From assembly GCA_000471925.1 (NCBI GenBank), contig CP006669.1, positions 673,116-737,115 on the forward strand: a stretch of DNA of 64,000 nucleotides. Direction: 5' to 3'. Below are positions 7,495 through 16,655 of the stretch, in pieces (positions within the stretch are counted from its first letter, which is position 1; every line of letters starts with the position of its first letter). A program made the translations under genes and the position numbers. Below the pieces are notes generated by a model. The model was not told where the DNA came from and made no database searches. It saw only the letters and a list, made by a program, of their open reading frames with translations. Source of the DNA: Ralstonia pickettii DTP0602. GTDB taxonomy: Bacteria > Pseudomonadota > Gammaproteobacteria > Burkholderiales > Burkholderiaceae.

Positions 7495-8974
7495 CACCTC
7501 ATTACACACAAGTCATGCCCCATGGGGTGCCGCGAAAAGTCGTTTACGGTCAATGACATAGCGGGTGGGGTTGTAAACTCCTTCGGATTGTCGTTCACTC
7601 TTGCATTTTGGGCGGCACATGCAGCGAGAGGCAACGAGTTGGGCAGCGGCAGAATTCAAGGACATTGACTTGGGCGACCAGCGCCTGAACAAACGGGCGG
7701 TGCTGCTAGCGGAGCGGCTCGCAGAGAAGCCGACGGCAAGCATACCCAGCGCATGCGGCGGGTGGGCGGAAACGGCTGCGGCGTACCGCTTCCTGGCTCA
7801 GGATGAACTGGACTGGCGCGATATTTTGGCGCCCCACTGGCAGAGTTCGGCCGAGCGGATGCGAGCTTGCGAAGTGGTGCTATGCATCCAAGACACCACG
7901 GAGTTGGACTTTAACGGCCAGACCATCACAGGCTTGGGGCCGCTGTCGTATGAGGCGCAACGCGGGCTGTATCTGCACCCGACTTACGCGGTAACGCCAT
8001 CGCGCGAACCGCTGGGCGTGCTTGACGCCTACATGTGGGCGCGCGAGCCAAAGGGTGCGGATGGCGTGCGCCCCGGCATCAAGGAAAGTACCCGCTGGAC
8101 CGAAGGATATGAGCGAGTCGCCGAACAGGCGGCCGCACTGCCTGCCACGCGACTCGTCTATGTGGCTGACCGGGAGTCGGACATCATGGCGCTGATGGTC
8201 AAAGCGAAGGAGTTGGGCCACCCGGCGGATTGGCTACTGCGCTCGCAGCACAATCGCACCTTGCCTGGCGGCGGCAAGCTGTGGGACCAAGTAACTGCGG
8301 GTGAGCCAGTGGGCAGGATTCACTTTACGCTGGCAGCCCGTCAGGCTCAGCCAGCGCGCGCGGTACGGCAGCAGGTGTGGGCACAACGTGTCGCGTTGCC
8401 TGATGCTGCAGGCGGCGTGGTGAGTGCCACGTGTATCGTAGCCCGGGAGGTCGACCCGCCGGCCGGCGTCAAACCGATTGAATGGCGACTGCTGAGTAAT
8501 CGCGAGGTGGACGACCTTGACGAAGCAGCACAGCTTATTGACTGGTACCGCGCGCGCTGGGAAGTGGAACTATTCTTTCACGTGCTCAAGAACGGCTGTC
8601 GGGTCGAGGCGCTGCAACTCGCATCGATGGCACGGCTTGAGCGTGCCTTGGCGCTGTTCATGGTGGTGGCATGGCGCATCGCTCGGTTGATGCGACTGGG
8701 CCGAACTTGCCCGGACCTGGATGCAGGGCTGTTGTTCGAGCGCGATGAATGGCGCGCGGCATTCATTCTCAACAAGAAGAAGCCGCCGAAGACGTCACCG
8801 CGTCTGAACGAGGTCGTGCGCTTGGTCGCTATGCTCGGCGGCTTCCTGGCGCGCAAAGGCGACGGCGAACCCGGAGTCAAGACCATCTGGCAAGGCCTGC
8901 AGCGAGTGGTGGATTTCGCCGCAGGCCTCAGGTACGCCCGTGAACTTGACGACTGAGATGTGTGTAATCAAATG
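7495..8974 (+). mobile_element. IS4-family (Tn5/IS50-like) insertion sequence, 1480 bp
   Basis: Ends were set by the exact 9-bp duplication on both sides. The terminal sequences are related inverted repeats: left CACCTCATTACACACA and right (reverse complement) CATTTGATTACACACA, sharing ATTACACACA. It holds one intact transposase gene on the plus strand. The exact duplication and intact gene suggest a fairly recent insertion. The site lies in the region between the acetyltransferase gene and the cold-shock gene. Confidence 0.85.
7619..8956 (+). CDS. IS4-family transposase (Tn5-like)
   Basis: About 445 residues. The N-terminal DLGDQRLNKRAVLLAERLAEKP resembles the Tn5 DNA-binding helix region. 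DDE residues are visible: Asp in IQDTTELDF, Asp in VADRESDI, and the Y-R-E-K signature YRARWEVELFFHVLK supplying the glutamate. The C-terminal region LNEVVRLVAMLGGFLARKGDGEPG matches the Tn5-group tail. An in-frame TTG at 7601 would add six residues; I prefer ATG at 7619. No frameshift or stop is present, so the enzyme is probably active. Confidence 0.9.
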   Translation: MQREATSWAAAEFKDIDLGDQRLNKRAVLLAERLAEKPTASIPSACGGWAETAAAYRFLAQDELDWRDILAPHWQSSAERMRACEVVLCIQDTTELDFNGQTITGLGPLSYEAQRGLYLHPTYAVTPSREPLGVLDAYMWAREPKGADGVRPGIKESTRWTEGYERVAEQAAALPATRLVYVADRESDIMALMVKAKELGHPADWLLRSQHNRTLPGGGKLWDQVTAGEPVGRIHFTLAARQAQPARAVRQQVWAQRVALPDAAGGVVSATCIVAREVDPPAGVKPIEWRLLSNREVDDLDEAAQLIDWYRARWEVELFFHVLKNGCRVEALQLASMARLERALALFMVVAWRIARLMRLGRTCPDLDAGLLFERDEWRAAFILNKKKPPKTSPRLNEVVRLVAMLGGFLARKGDGEPGVKTIWQGLQRVVDFAAGLRYARELDD

Positions 8975-8983
8975 CGGCTAACG

Positions 8984-9362
8984 GTATGAGTGGCACCATT
9001 TCAAACATAATGCCTGCCTTCACTATTCCGTGCGCCGTGCCCAGTGCCAGGCAATATCGAGTGATTTAATTCTGATGTGAAAATTTTTAATTTCACCTGA
9101 GGCAGTCATGCGAAGTTCTTGGTCCAGCACAAACATGGCTGAATGAGTGGCGGCTATCAGACCCCACCAGCATCCCGCCCTCGCGACTCGCTGCCCATCG
9201 CCAAAGGTAAACCCTAGCGAGGGGTTGCTTGGCGTCAGGGAGACGGCGCGATATGCTAACGGCACGAGCAGCTACCGGCAGCGAAGCTTGCACCGGGGCT
9301 CAGCGAGTCTTGACAATTTTTCCTTGCATGCAAGTCTGCATGCTTTTGGCTTCGAGGATGAG
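8984..9362. promoter_or_regulatory. Leader/promoter region of the cold-shock gene
   Basis: About 380 bases with no convincing gene. A TTGACA hexamer at 9310-9315 could be a -35 box, though no good -10 lies 17 bases on. Imperfect hairpin GTGAAA (9077-9082) / TTTCAC (9091-9096) and the palindrome TTGCATGCAA near 9325 are visible. Cold-shock genes usually have long structured leaders, and that is the best reading of this stretch. An 80-codon minus-strand frame (9023-9265) is open but has no recognisable features. Confidence 0.4.
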
Positions 9363-9566
9363 ATGGCAACAGGTATCGTGAAGTGGTTTAACAATGAGAA
9401 GGGCTATGGCTTTATTACGCCGGATGACGGCGGCAAAGACCTGTTCGCGCATCACTCGGAAATCCAAGGTACCGGGTTCAAGTCGCTCGAGGAAGGTGCG
9501 AAAGTAGAGTTCGAAGCCACGCAAGGCCAGAAAGGCCCACAAGCATCGAAGATTCGCAAGCTATAG
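9363..9566 (+). CDS. Cold-shock protein (CspA family)
   Basis: 67 residues, the standard length of a single cold-shock domain. Both nucleic-acid-binding motifs are present: RNP1 KGYGFITP (residues about 15-22) and RNP2 DLFAHHSEI (about 28-36), with [11 protein letters not shown] typical of the family. These proteins bind single-stranded RNA/DNA and act as RNA chaperones in the cytoplasm. GAGG about six bases before the ATG supports the start; upstream in-frame codons would give an atypical extension. A terminator hairpin follows 32 bases after the stop, so it is a single-gene unit. Confidence 0.95.
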   Translation: MATGIVKWFNNEKGYGFITPDDGGKDLFAHHSEIQGTGFKSLEEGAKVEFEATQGQKGPQASKIRKL

Positions 9567-9598
9567 GCCATCGCGGCTCCAGTAGTACAAATACAAAG

Positions 9599-9630
9599 GC
9601 CCTTCGTCACGGCGAAGGGCTATGTTGTTT
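9599..9630 (+). terminator. Terminator of the cold-shock gene
   Basis: Perfect 8-bp stem GCCCTTCG / CGAAGGGC (9599-9606 / 9613-9620), 6-base loop, followed by a moderately T-rich tail. From here to 9886 I see no gene. Confidence 0.75.
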
Positions 9631-9886
9631 CCGGCTCGCCGCTTCCTCCGCTTCCCACTAGACCTTGGGAACAGTCGTTGGCGCTGTCCAGCGTTCTTTT
9701 TAGTCACGAAGGCGATTCTTTCTCGCCTCCGTTTGGCCTCCCAGGCCGATGCAAAAAGGGACCGTTCGCTTACGTCCCTCGCACCTGCCTCGCCCGACAC
9801 CGTGGTTCCTCCGGATCATGCCGGCAGGGCGGCCGTCGCGGGTGCGCGAACCCGAATGAGCCGGGGCGCGCTCTATTCACCCACAT

Positions 9887-10876
9887 TCAGTCGCTCGCAG
9901 TAAACCCGGACGCCTCGACCACAGGTCTCCATTGCGCACGCTGGTCCAGGATGAGCTTGCGCAGCGCTGCGCCGGACTGGCCGTTCATTTCCATCCCTAG
10001 CGCGGCCATCTTGTCGCGCACCACTGGGTCTTTGATCGCCTCCAACATGGCCTTCTCGATCCTGGCGACGGTGGCGGGCGGCGTACCGGCCGGCAAAAAT
10101 GCCGAATACCAGCCCGATGCGGTCTCGAAGCCCGGTGCGCCGGCCTCAGCAAGCGTCGGCACTTCCGGCAGCAGTGCGCTGCGCCGGGTACCGGTCACGC
10201 CGAGGAAGCGGATCTTGCCTGCCCGGTACAGTTCCATCTGACCCGCCACCGCATCGATGCCGAGCGGCAGCGTGCCACCGATCTCGTCGGTCAGCATCAT
10301 CACGGCGCCTCGATAGGCGGTAGGCAACAGCGGCACGCCGATAGCCTTGCTGAGCGACAACACGCCGAAATGGATACTGCCGCCCAAGGTGACCAGCCCA
10401 ACGCCGCCCTTGCCGGGCTCGCGCTTCACCCAGGCCAGGTATTCCTGCATGGTCCGGTATGGCTGGTTGACGCTGGTGGAAGCCACCAGCGGCACATCGG
10501 CCAGGTAGGCAACGGGAACGAAGTCCTTATCCGGGTCGTAAGGCAGGCGCTTATAGGTGAGCGGAAAGATGGTGAACGGCGGTGCCGGCGAGATCAGCAC
10601 CGTCCTGCCGTCCGGCGCAGCGCGCCTGACGTTCTCCAGCGCCAGACGCGCCGAAGCCCCGGGCCGGTTCTCGACCAGGACCGGCGTGCCAAGCGATACG
10701 CGCAGCTTCTCGCCAAGCGTGCGCGCAAAAATATCCAGCGCGCCACCGGGCGCAAATCCGATAACGATGCGCGTGGGCGTCTCCGCGGTTGTAGCAGCGG
10801 TGGCATGCAAGGAGGCGCCGCCGCAGGCAAGCGCCAGCGCGGTTGCCAACCGCCTCAAGGTGGTTTGATATGGCAT
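9887..10876 (-). CDS. TctC/Bug solute-binding protein
   Basis: About 329 residues. Signal peptide (MPYQTTLRRLATALALACGG, cleavage near ATAA), then the Bug signature RIVIGFAPGGALDIFARTLG and VLVENRPGASARLALENVR. The ATG at 10876 has GGAG seven bases upstream; a start 12 codons earlier lies inside the intergenic gap. It is the third gene of a minus-strand tctC-mlrC-tctC set, 32 bases after mlrC. GGAL replaces the usual GGGTD in the first loop, so it may bind a different ligand from its neighbours. Confidence 0.88.
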   Translation of the reverse strand: MPYQTTLRRLATALALACGGASLHATAATTAETPTRIVIGFAPGGALDIFARTLGEKLRVSLGTPVLVENRPGASARLALENVRRAAPDGRTVLISPAPPFTIFPLTYKRLPYDPDKDFVPVAYLADVPLVASTSVNQPYRTMQEYLAWVKREPGKGGVGLVTLGGSIHFGVLSLSKAIGVPLLPTAYRGAVMMLTDEIGGTLPLGIDAVAGQMELYRAGKIRFLGVTGTRRSALLPEVPTLAEAGAPGFETASGWYSAFLPAGTPPATVARIEKAMLEAIKDPVVRDKMAALGMEMNGQSGAALRKLILDQRAQWRPVVEASGFTASD

Positions 10877-10908
10877 GGGGTGTCTCCGTGGGTGGCGTGG
10901 CGATACGT

Positions 10909-12411
10909 TCACGCGTGCTTCGCGGTGGTATGCGGCTCCAGCGGGTAGATCGGACGGCGCAAGTTGCGGAACGGGAACTGGCTGTAGTCCGAGCTGCAGA
11001 CCCCGGGGCCGGCCACCAGGACGATCTCCTTGGCGATCGGCTCGAATCCGGCGCGAAAGTGCTGGCGCGACTTGATCAGGATGTACTTGCGGCGCGATAG
11101 ATCAATGCCCGCGTGCGTGAACACGCCGCTATCGAACGGCTCCTGTGGCTTCTCGCAGACCACGACCAGCGTACCCCCAACATCCAGCACGACGGTGCGG
11201 CCCAGGCTCAGCTTCATGCCCGTGAACATCGGGCCGGTCACCTGGTAGTTGCCGTCGGTGATGCACTTTACGCAGCCCGTAAGCCGCAGCGGCGTGCCCT
11301 TGAGGCCGAGCGCCGGCATGTCGGTCTTACCACCGACATCCAGCGTGACGGTCTGGCCAACGCCCGCGGCTACCAGTTCCGCCACGGCCGCCGGATCCCA
11401 GAACGGGCCGGCGACCACCCCGTCGAGCCCCTGGCGCAGCACCTCTTTCAGCACTGTCATCTCGTCGGTCGGCCCACCCGCGCCGCAGTTGTCGCCGTGG
11501 TCGACCAGCACCACCGGCCAGTGCGCGAGCTCCCGGGCTCGAGCGACGGACGTTTGCATGGATTCGAACGGAAAGACAAAGTCGGCGCGGCGCTCCCAGG
11601 CCATACCACAGAGTTCGTCGAGCAGGCGCTGGCCAGTGTCCATCCGGTCCCCATCAGCCACGATCACCACGGCCAGGCCCGTATGTGGAATATCGGCCAG
11701 CGGAAAGCCGCCGAACACCGAAGCATTGAGTACCTCGCCATCGCGCTCGGCCGCCATCGCGCGATCCATGATGTCCTTCATCGGTTGCGCGCGCGGGGTC
11801 TGGCGCAGCATGTGGGTAAGCATCGGCAGCGTCCGCCAAAGCAGTACCGGCTTGGCTTCGCCGCGCAGCGCCGCCATTAACGTGCGGGCCGCGCGCGCTC
11901 CGGTCTCGTAGACGTCCACGTGCGGATAGGTGCAATAGCCGGCAATCACGGTGGCGTTGCCAACCAGGGCATCGCTGAAGTTGGCGTGGAAATCCAGCGC
12001 CACCGCGATCGGCACCTGCGGGGCGACGGCGCGGATGCGCGCCAGCAGTTCACCTTCCGCATCGGGGAAGCCCTCGGCCACCATGGCACCGTGGAGGTCG
12101 AGCATGACCGCATCGCAACCGGCGCGCACCGCCTCGACGATGGTGCCGGCCATCGACTCGAACGCCTCCGCGGTCACGATGCCGCTGGGGACGGCGTTAG
12201 CCATCAGCGGCATGACGGACTCATCGCCCTGGCGCTGCGCGATATCTATGAAGGCCGCGGCGGCGCTGTTGGTCCCCTGGCATGCACGCACCGCGTCGTC
12301 GCCATAGAGCGGGCCATCGGTGCTGCTGCCGCGGTTGAAGGCGCGCAACGGCGTGGCAATTGGCGAGAAAGTATTGGTTTCATGCCGCATCAGGGCAATG
12401 ACAAAACGCAT
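10909..12411 (-). CDS. MlrC-like M81 metallopeptidase
   Basis: About 500 residues of the M81 (microcystinase C/MlrC) family. Conserved metal/active-site stretches are visible: MRHETNTFSP at the N-terminus, MLDLHGAMVAEGFPDAEGE, VALDFHANFS, YPHVDVYETG and VDHGDNCGAGGPTDE in the C-terminal domain. The family degrades linearised microcystin in sphingomonads, but most members elsewhere have unknown peptide or amide substrates. ATG at 12411 is preceded by GGAG; a TTG two codons earlier is the alternative. It sits between two Bug genes, 21 bases after one and 32 before the other, so the operon looks like capture and hydrolysis of one or two small amide-bearing compounds. Confidence 0.88.
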   Translation of the reverse strand: MRFVIALMRHETNTFSPIATPLRAFNRGSSTDGPLYGDDAVRACQGTNSAAAAFIDIAQRQGDESVMPLMANAVPSGIVTAEAFESMAGTIVEAVRAGCDAVMLDLHGAMVAEGFPDAEGELLARIRAVAPQVPIAVALDFHANFSDALVGNATVIAGYCTYPHVDVYETGARAARTLMAALRGEAKPVLLWRTLPMLTHMLRQTPRAQPMKDIMDRAMAAERDGEVLNASVFGGFPLADIPHTGLAVVIVADGDRMDTGQRLLDELCGMAWERRADFVFPFESMQTSVARARELAHWPVVLVDHGDNCGAGGPTDEMTVLKEVLRQGLDGVVAGPFWDPAAVAELVAAGVGQTVTLDVGGKTDMPALGLKGTPLRLTGCVKCITDGNYQVTGPMFTGMKLSLGRTVVLDVGGTLVVVCEKPQEPFDSGVFTHAGIDLSRRKYILIKSRQHFRAGFEPIAKEIVLVAGPGVCSSDYSQFPFRNLRRPIYPLEPHTTAKHA

Positions 12412-12432
12412 GGACAAGCTCCGGCGTAAGAA

Positions 12433-13422
12433 TCAGTTGGCTTCGAGGTCGACCGCGCGCGCAATGGCGCCGTAGCGGGTCGTCTCCGTATGCAGGAAGC
12501 GGCGCGCCTGCGCCGGCGGGGTCAATACCGGCTCATAGGCAAGCGCCTGCAGGCGGGCGATGAAATCCGGTTCCTGCACGCTGGCCTTTACCTCTCTGTA
12601 GAGCCGCTCGATGATTGCGTCCGGCGTGCCGGCCTTGACTACCAGCGCGAGATTGGCCCGCACCTGCAGCGCGTCCGCGCCACCCGCCTTCTGCGTTTCG
12701 AGATTCGGGAGCTGGGCCACTGGCTCTGCCTGCAGCGTGGCCAGCGGCTTGGCCTTGCCGTCCTTGACGTAGGTGACGGAGGAGCCGATCACGTCGACGT
12801 GCGCATAGGTCTGGCCGCCGATCAGGTCCGACATTGCCGGGGGCGAGCCGCGGTAAGGCACGATGGTGAAGTCGAGCCGGTTGCGGCGTTTCCAGTCGGC
12901 CAGGCCGAGGTGGGCGGCACCGGCCACCGCGTTGACGCTGATCGAGACTTTGCCCGGGTTGCGCTGGATATGCGCCTTGAGTTCGGCGAGAGTCGCCTCC
13001 TTGCGATCGGCGCGAGTGATGATCCAGTGCGGCACGGTATTGACGATGGTGACCGGCACCAGGTCGGTATCGGGGTCGTAGCGCAGGCCCTTGATCGTGT
13101 GCGGATTGATGTTGAGCGTGCCGTCGCTGGCAAGCAGCAGCGTGTTGCCGTCAGGCTTATCCTTCAGCACGGACGACACGCCCGCCACGGTTGCGCCGCC
13201 GGCGATGTTCTCCACCACCACGGACTGCCCCAGCCGCTGCTCCAGCTTGCGTGCCAGGGCGCGGCCGACGATGTCGTACGAGCCGCCGGCAGGGAATGGC
13301 ACCACCAGGCGCAGCGGCCGGTCCGGCCACGCGGCAGCCGCGTTGGCACCGGTAGCCGTCACCTGCAATGCGCCGGCAAGCGCGCCGCGCAGCACCGCGG
13401 CAAATCCGCTCATTGTCATCAT
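12433..13422 (-). CDS. TctC/Bug solute-binding protein
   Basis: 329 residues with a signal peptide (hydrophobic stretch ending GANAAAA), PLRLVVPFPAGGSYDIVGRA, VVVENIAGGATVAG and a complete C-terminal lobe. The start is backed by a GGAGGAGAG ribosome site. First gene of the tctC-mlrC-tctC operon; it is divergent from the LysR gene at 13594, with about 170 bases between them that probably hold the shared control region. Confidence 0.9.
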   Translation of the reverse strand: MMTMSGFAAVLRGALAGALQVTATGANAAAAWPDRPLRLVVPFPAGGSYDIVGRALARKLEQRLGQSVVVENIAGGATVAGVSSVLKDKPDGNTLLLASDGTLNINPHTIKGLRYDPDTDLVPVTIVNTVPHWIITRADRKEATLAELKAHIQRNPGKVSISVNAVAGAAHLGLADWKRRNRLDFTIVPYRGSPPAMSDLIGGQTYAHVDVIGSSVTYVKDGKAKPLATLQAEPVAQLPNLETQKAGGADALQVRANLALVVKAGTPDAIIERLYREVKASVQEPDFIARLQALAYEPVLTPPAQARRFLHTETTRYGAIARAVDLEAN

Positions 13423-13593
13423 CGATATCTCTCCTCCGAGGTCTGCTTGCCTCGTGTTTGCATATGGAATGGCAGGTGATGCGCCGACTATAGGGGAACT
13501 GCATTGATACCAAAAGCGAATTTAAATCTTAAATAGTTGAGCAAATGGTTAACTTGTAGAATGGGCATCTCCCCACCGCATGACCGCAACGCC

Positions 13594-14601
13594 ATGACCT
13601 CCGCAGATCCTGCGCACACCTTGCTGAGCCGCCTCAAGCTGCGCCACTTGCGCATCATCCTGGCGCTGAGCGAAATGCAGACCGCCGCAGCCGTCGCCGC
13701 GCGCTTCCACGTCAGTCCAGCGGCAGTGTCCAAGACGCTGGCGGAGATCGAGGACATCGTCGGCATGCCCCTGTTCGAGCGCGGCCGCCGCGGCCATCTC
13801 CTGACCGAGTCCGGCCAGGAGATGGCCGCACACGCCGGGGTCTTGCTGGCGCAGCTTGAGCGGCTGGCCGAGTCGCTGCACGCCGTGCGCACCGGCAGCA
13901 AGGGCCAGTTGCGCATCGCGTTCCGGACCATGTCCGTGCAACCCTTCCTGGCGCAGGCGATGAGCGACTTCTACCGTGACCATCCGCGCGTGGAGATCAG
14001 CGTGATCGAAGGCGGCATCGCCGACCTGACCGAGCAACTGGTCGACGGTTCGCTGGACCTGCTGTTTGCCTATGACGATCCGCGCCTGTCGCTGCGCACG
14101 CTGCGCACGGCGCCGGTGGTGGCGGCCCAGAAAGTGGTGATCGTCTGCAGCCCGGACCATCCGCTGCTGGCCCGTCGCAAAATCACTGCGCAGGAGCTGT
14201 CGATTCAGCAGTGGTGTATTCCAGCGACCGGCTCGCGCATGCTGCATCTGCTTCATACGGCATTTCATGCCCTGGGCGCCGCGCCGCCGGAAGGCGGCAT
14301 CCGCACCAGCGACGTGGCGGCGACGGCCAGCCTGCTGCAGGCGGGACATTTCCTCGCCGTGTTTCCCGAGCGCATCGCCGCACAGCTCACGCTCGCCAAG
14401 GTGGCAAAGGTGCTTCGCTTTGAACTGGAAAGCCACGTGGAGCCGGTGGTCACCGTTTGGAACAGTGAACTCACGCCGCGCACGCCGGCGCGCCTGTTCC
14501 GGGATTTCGTCATGCGCCGTGCAGGCGACAGCGCCGTGAACGCGCCCGTTCCACTGCTGGCCGCGCGCGCTGTGGCCGCCGCGGGCATCGGAAAGCCCTG
14601 A
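13594..14601 (+). CDS. LysR-family regulator of the tctC-mlrC-tctC operon
   Basis: About 335 residues. N-terminal winged HTH: LKLRHLRIILALSEMQTAAAVAARFHVSPAAVSKTLAEIE, then the LysR substrate domain (GQLRIAFRTMSVQPFLAQAM, GGIADLTEQLVDGSLDLLFAYDD). PQR-type LysR proteins (GbpR/CbsR-like) share this RLKLRHL opening. No clear ribosome site marks the start; ATG at 13561 would add 11 residues. The gene is divergent from the operon at 9887-13422, the usual LysR arrangement, so local control with an operon-related inducer is likely. The C-terminal 25 residues are an alanine/valine-rich tail of no known role. Confidence 0.88.
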   Translation: MTSADPAHTLLSRLKLRHLRIILALSEMQTAAAVAARFHVSPAAVSKTLAEIEDIVGMPLFERGRRGHLLTESGQEMAAHAGVLLAQLERLAESLHAVRTGSKGQLRIAFRTMSVQPFLAQAMSDFYRDHPRVEISVIEGGIADLTEQLVDGSLDLLFAYDDPRLSLRTLRTAPVVAAQKVVIVCSPDHPLLARRKITAQELSIQQWCIPATGSRMLHLLHTAFHALGAAPPEGGIRTSDVAATASLLQAGHFLAVFPERIAAQLTLAKVAKVLRFELESHVEPVVTVWNSELTPRTPARLFRDFVMRRAGDSAVNAPVPLLAARAVAAAGIGKP

Positions 14602-14684
14602 GCGAGCAGCCTGGCCGCTGGCACAGCGGCTAGCTAGCGAACCGCGAGGTGCTGCCCAAATCGATCTCGACGCACCGCCGAAGC

Positions 14685-15026
14685 TCAGGCAGGCCGCGTT
14701 GCCGGAACGCGGGCTTCGACCTGCTGGCGCAGCGTGATATGCGCCTCCGGCAGAAGCCACGCCTGCAACGCGAAGTGCGCCGACACAAGCGCGGTTTCAG
14801 GCGAAGTACGGTTGCCCCATAGGTTCGTGTAGGCTGTGAGGTAGCCGTGCTCAACAGCAGCCGGCATCAAGTCGCGGCGCAGGAACTCGGTCTTGCCCAT
14901 CCCTCGGAGAGCGAACAATCCGCGAGCTGCGGATAGCTTCAAATCGAATGCACGCAGATACGCGTTCGCCAGTTCCGGACGGGCAAAGTGCCAAAGATCT
15001 GGCAACCTCTTCTCATCAGTTCTCAT
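14685..15026 (-). pseudogene. N-terminal fragment of an ATP-binding (AAA-type) protein
   Basis: About 113 codons starting MRTDEKRLPDLWHFARPELA, with a P-loop-like GLFALRGMGKTEFLRRDLMPA where relatives have GLFAPRRMGKTEFL. After VEARVPATRPA the frame stops, whereas such ATPases run to 350-400 residues, so this is a truncated leftover. It adjoins other fragments, marking 14602-15570 as a scar of rearrangement. Family assignment rests on the P-loop context only. Confidence 0.55.
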
Positions 15027-15093
15027 GGATCCTGAGAATTCTCAAATCTCTTGAGAAGTTTTGATTCAAGTCATTCAGTTCTTCGTAAAGAAC

Positions 15094-15333
15094 TCGTGCG
15101 GACGCGGCAGCGTGACGTTGCTGGCGCTGAACAATGCGCAGTTCGCCAAGCTCTGCCACGCGCTGGACCGTGCCGACTGGCTGGAAGACCCGCGCTTTGC
15201 CGACAATGCCGCGCGCATGGCCCACGCCGCGCTGCTGAACCAGCAGGTGACGGAGAAGATCGCCACGCGCACAACCGCGCAATGGCAGGACATCCTGAGC
15301 CGGCATGACGTGCTGCATGCCCCGGTGCGTAGC
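15094..15333 (+). pseudogene. Internal fragment of a CaiB/BaiF CoA-transferase
   Basis: Eighty codons read LALNNAQFAKLCHALDRADW, LEDPRFADNAARMAHA and QWQDILSRHDVLHAPV, which matches the central part of class III CoA-transferases (ALxNxxQFxxLC, DPRFxxNxxR). Both ends are missing: the N-terminal 250 residues and the C-terminal domain. It is flanked on the right by an apparent transposase remnant. Confidence 0.7.
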
Positions 15334-15485
15334 CCCTGGATGGGCTTGTGCCCGACTGCATAGGCATGCGCATGGGTATGAGGCGTCTTCGGCCAAATTA
15401 GCTCGGAAGCGACCACCGGAATCCATCGCGTACCACCTAGCTGCCGCAGCGCCTTGATGTAGCCCGCATCAATCTGTAGCGCAAC
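15332..15485 (-). pseudogene. Possible transposase remnant
   Basis: About 50 codons with IDAGYIKALRQLGGTRW, IPVVASELIW and THAHAYAVGHKPIQG. The DAGY motif and what follows recall the DDE region of ISKra4-type transposases, but the match is from memory and the piece is short. It abuts the CoA-transferase fragment, consistent with a past insertion and deletion. Confidence 0.35.
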
Positions 15486-15569
15486 AGACGGACCAGTCAG
15501 AAGCGGACTTCGCGGTGGCGCGGTCACGCGCCGTAACCACCATCGTGCGGACAGCAAACTCGACTATCG

Positions 15570-16488
15570 CTATTTTTTCCGCGAACGTTTTTGCGCGGGT
15601 CGGCCGTAGGAGGCAACCAACAAATCGTGGAATGCCTGTGCGGCAGGCGCCAGCGGCCGGCCACGAAGCCTGGTGATACCTATGGTGCGAACAATCTCTG
15701 GCTCGACCAGCGGGACGCCGACCAAACCGGCCGGATGGTTGCCAGGCACCGCGTAAGCGGGCACGGCGCCGATACCAATGCCCGCTTCGATCAGGCTCAC
15801 CAGCGCCGGTACATGGCGGACTTCGCAGGTCCACGCCGGACGCGCTGCGATGGCCGATAAGCCCTGATCGATCAGCATGCGATTGCCGCTGCCCGGCGCA
15901 AGCGTCACGCATTCATACTCGGCCAGCTCGGCCCAGGTGACCTGACGCCTCTGCGCCAGAGGATGGTCCGGCCGGCACGCCAGGACGAATGGCTGCTCAA
16001 GCAGCGGCTCGAACTCCAGATCCGGCTCCTGTGTTCCCAGGTAACTGACGCCAAAGTCCGCCTCCGAGCGCCCCACGGCCAGCAGGATCTCGGAGGCGGT
16101 CTCGTCCAGCAATCGGACGTGGATACGCGGGTACGCATGGTGAAACTTCCTGACGACATCCGCCAAAAAATTACCGATGGCGGAAGGAATGCAGGCCACG
16201 GAAACCTGTCCACGAAGGCGGTCAGACAAGTCAGTCATGCCAAGCAACGCGCTCTCAAGCTCGTTCAGGACGTGCCGGGCCTTGGGGATAAAGTTTCTGC
16301 CCATGGCGTTGAGCTCCACCTTGCGCGTGGTGCGCTCAAGCAAGCGAAACCCCAGCGCTTGCTCCAGCTTGTCCACCCTGCGTGAGAGTGCCGGCTGGGA
16401 AATATGCAGCGTCGCCGAGGCCGTCCCGGAAGCTGCCAAGGTCCGCAACAGTCACGAATGCACGTAAGTCTGCGAGATCAAAATTCAT
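15570..16488 (-). pseudogene. LysR-family regulator with N-terminal frameshift
   Basis: From ATG at 16488 the reading MNFDLADLRAFVTVADLGSFR is the canonical first helix of a LysR regulator. The frame is then lost: LHISQPALSRRVDKLEQALG (recognition helix) and all of the ligand domain (PSAIGNFLADVVRKFH, LVSLIEAGIGIGAVPA) lie in another frame down to 15570. One extra base between about 16411 and 16427 accounts for it. The longest uninterrupted frame can only start at a TTG at 16448 and would lack helix 1. It is divergent from the tctC gene at 16656 and was presumably its regulator. Confidence 0.82.
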
Positions 16489-16655
16489 TCAATTTCGGCA
16501 TCAATCGATAGGATATTTGCACTTTACAGCAAATTCCGTCCACCCGATCATTGCCGCTCAGGCAGGCGTGCGGCCCGCCGGAATACCCGCGCTGCCACGC
16601 TACCCGTGGAAACGATCCATGGCCGGCACGCAACCAAAATAACGGAGACACACGC

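Larger units (their letters stand above)
7486..8983 (+). repeat. 9-bp target-site duplication flanking the IS
   Basis: CGGCTAACG occurs at 7486-7494 and again, exactly, at 8975-8983, directly abutting the two inferred ends of the insertion sequence. Nine bases is the duplication size known for the Tn5/IS50 branch of IS4 elements. Confidence 0.85.

Noticed and set aside
9023..9265. 80-codon minus-strand frame between IS and cold-shock gene
   Set aside because: No recognisable domain or ribosome site; it overlaps the probable cold-shock leader.
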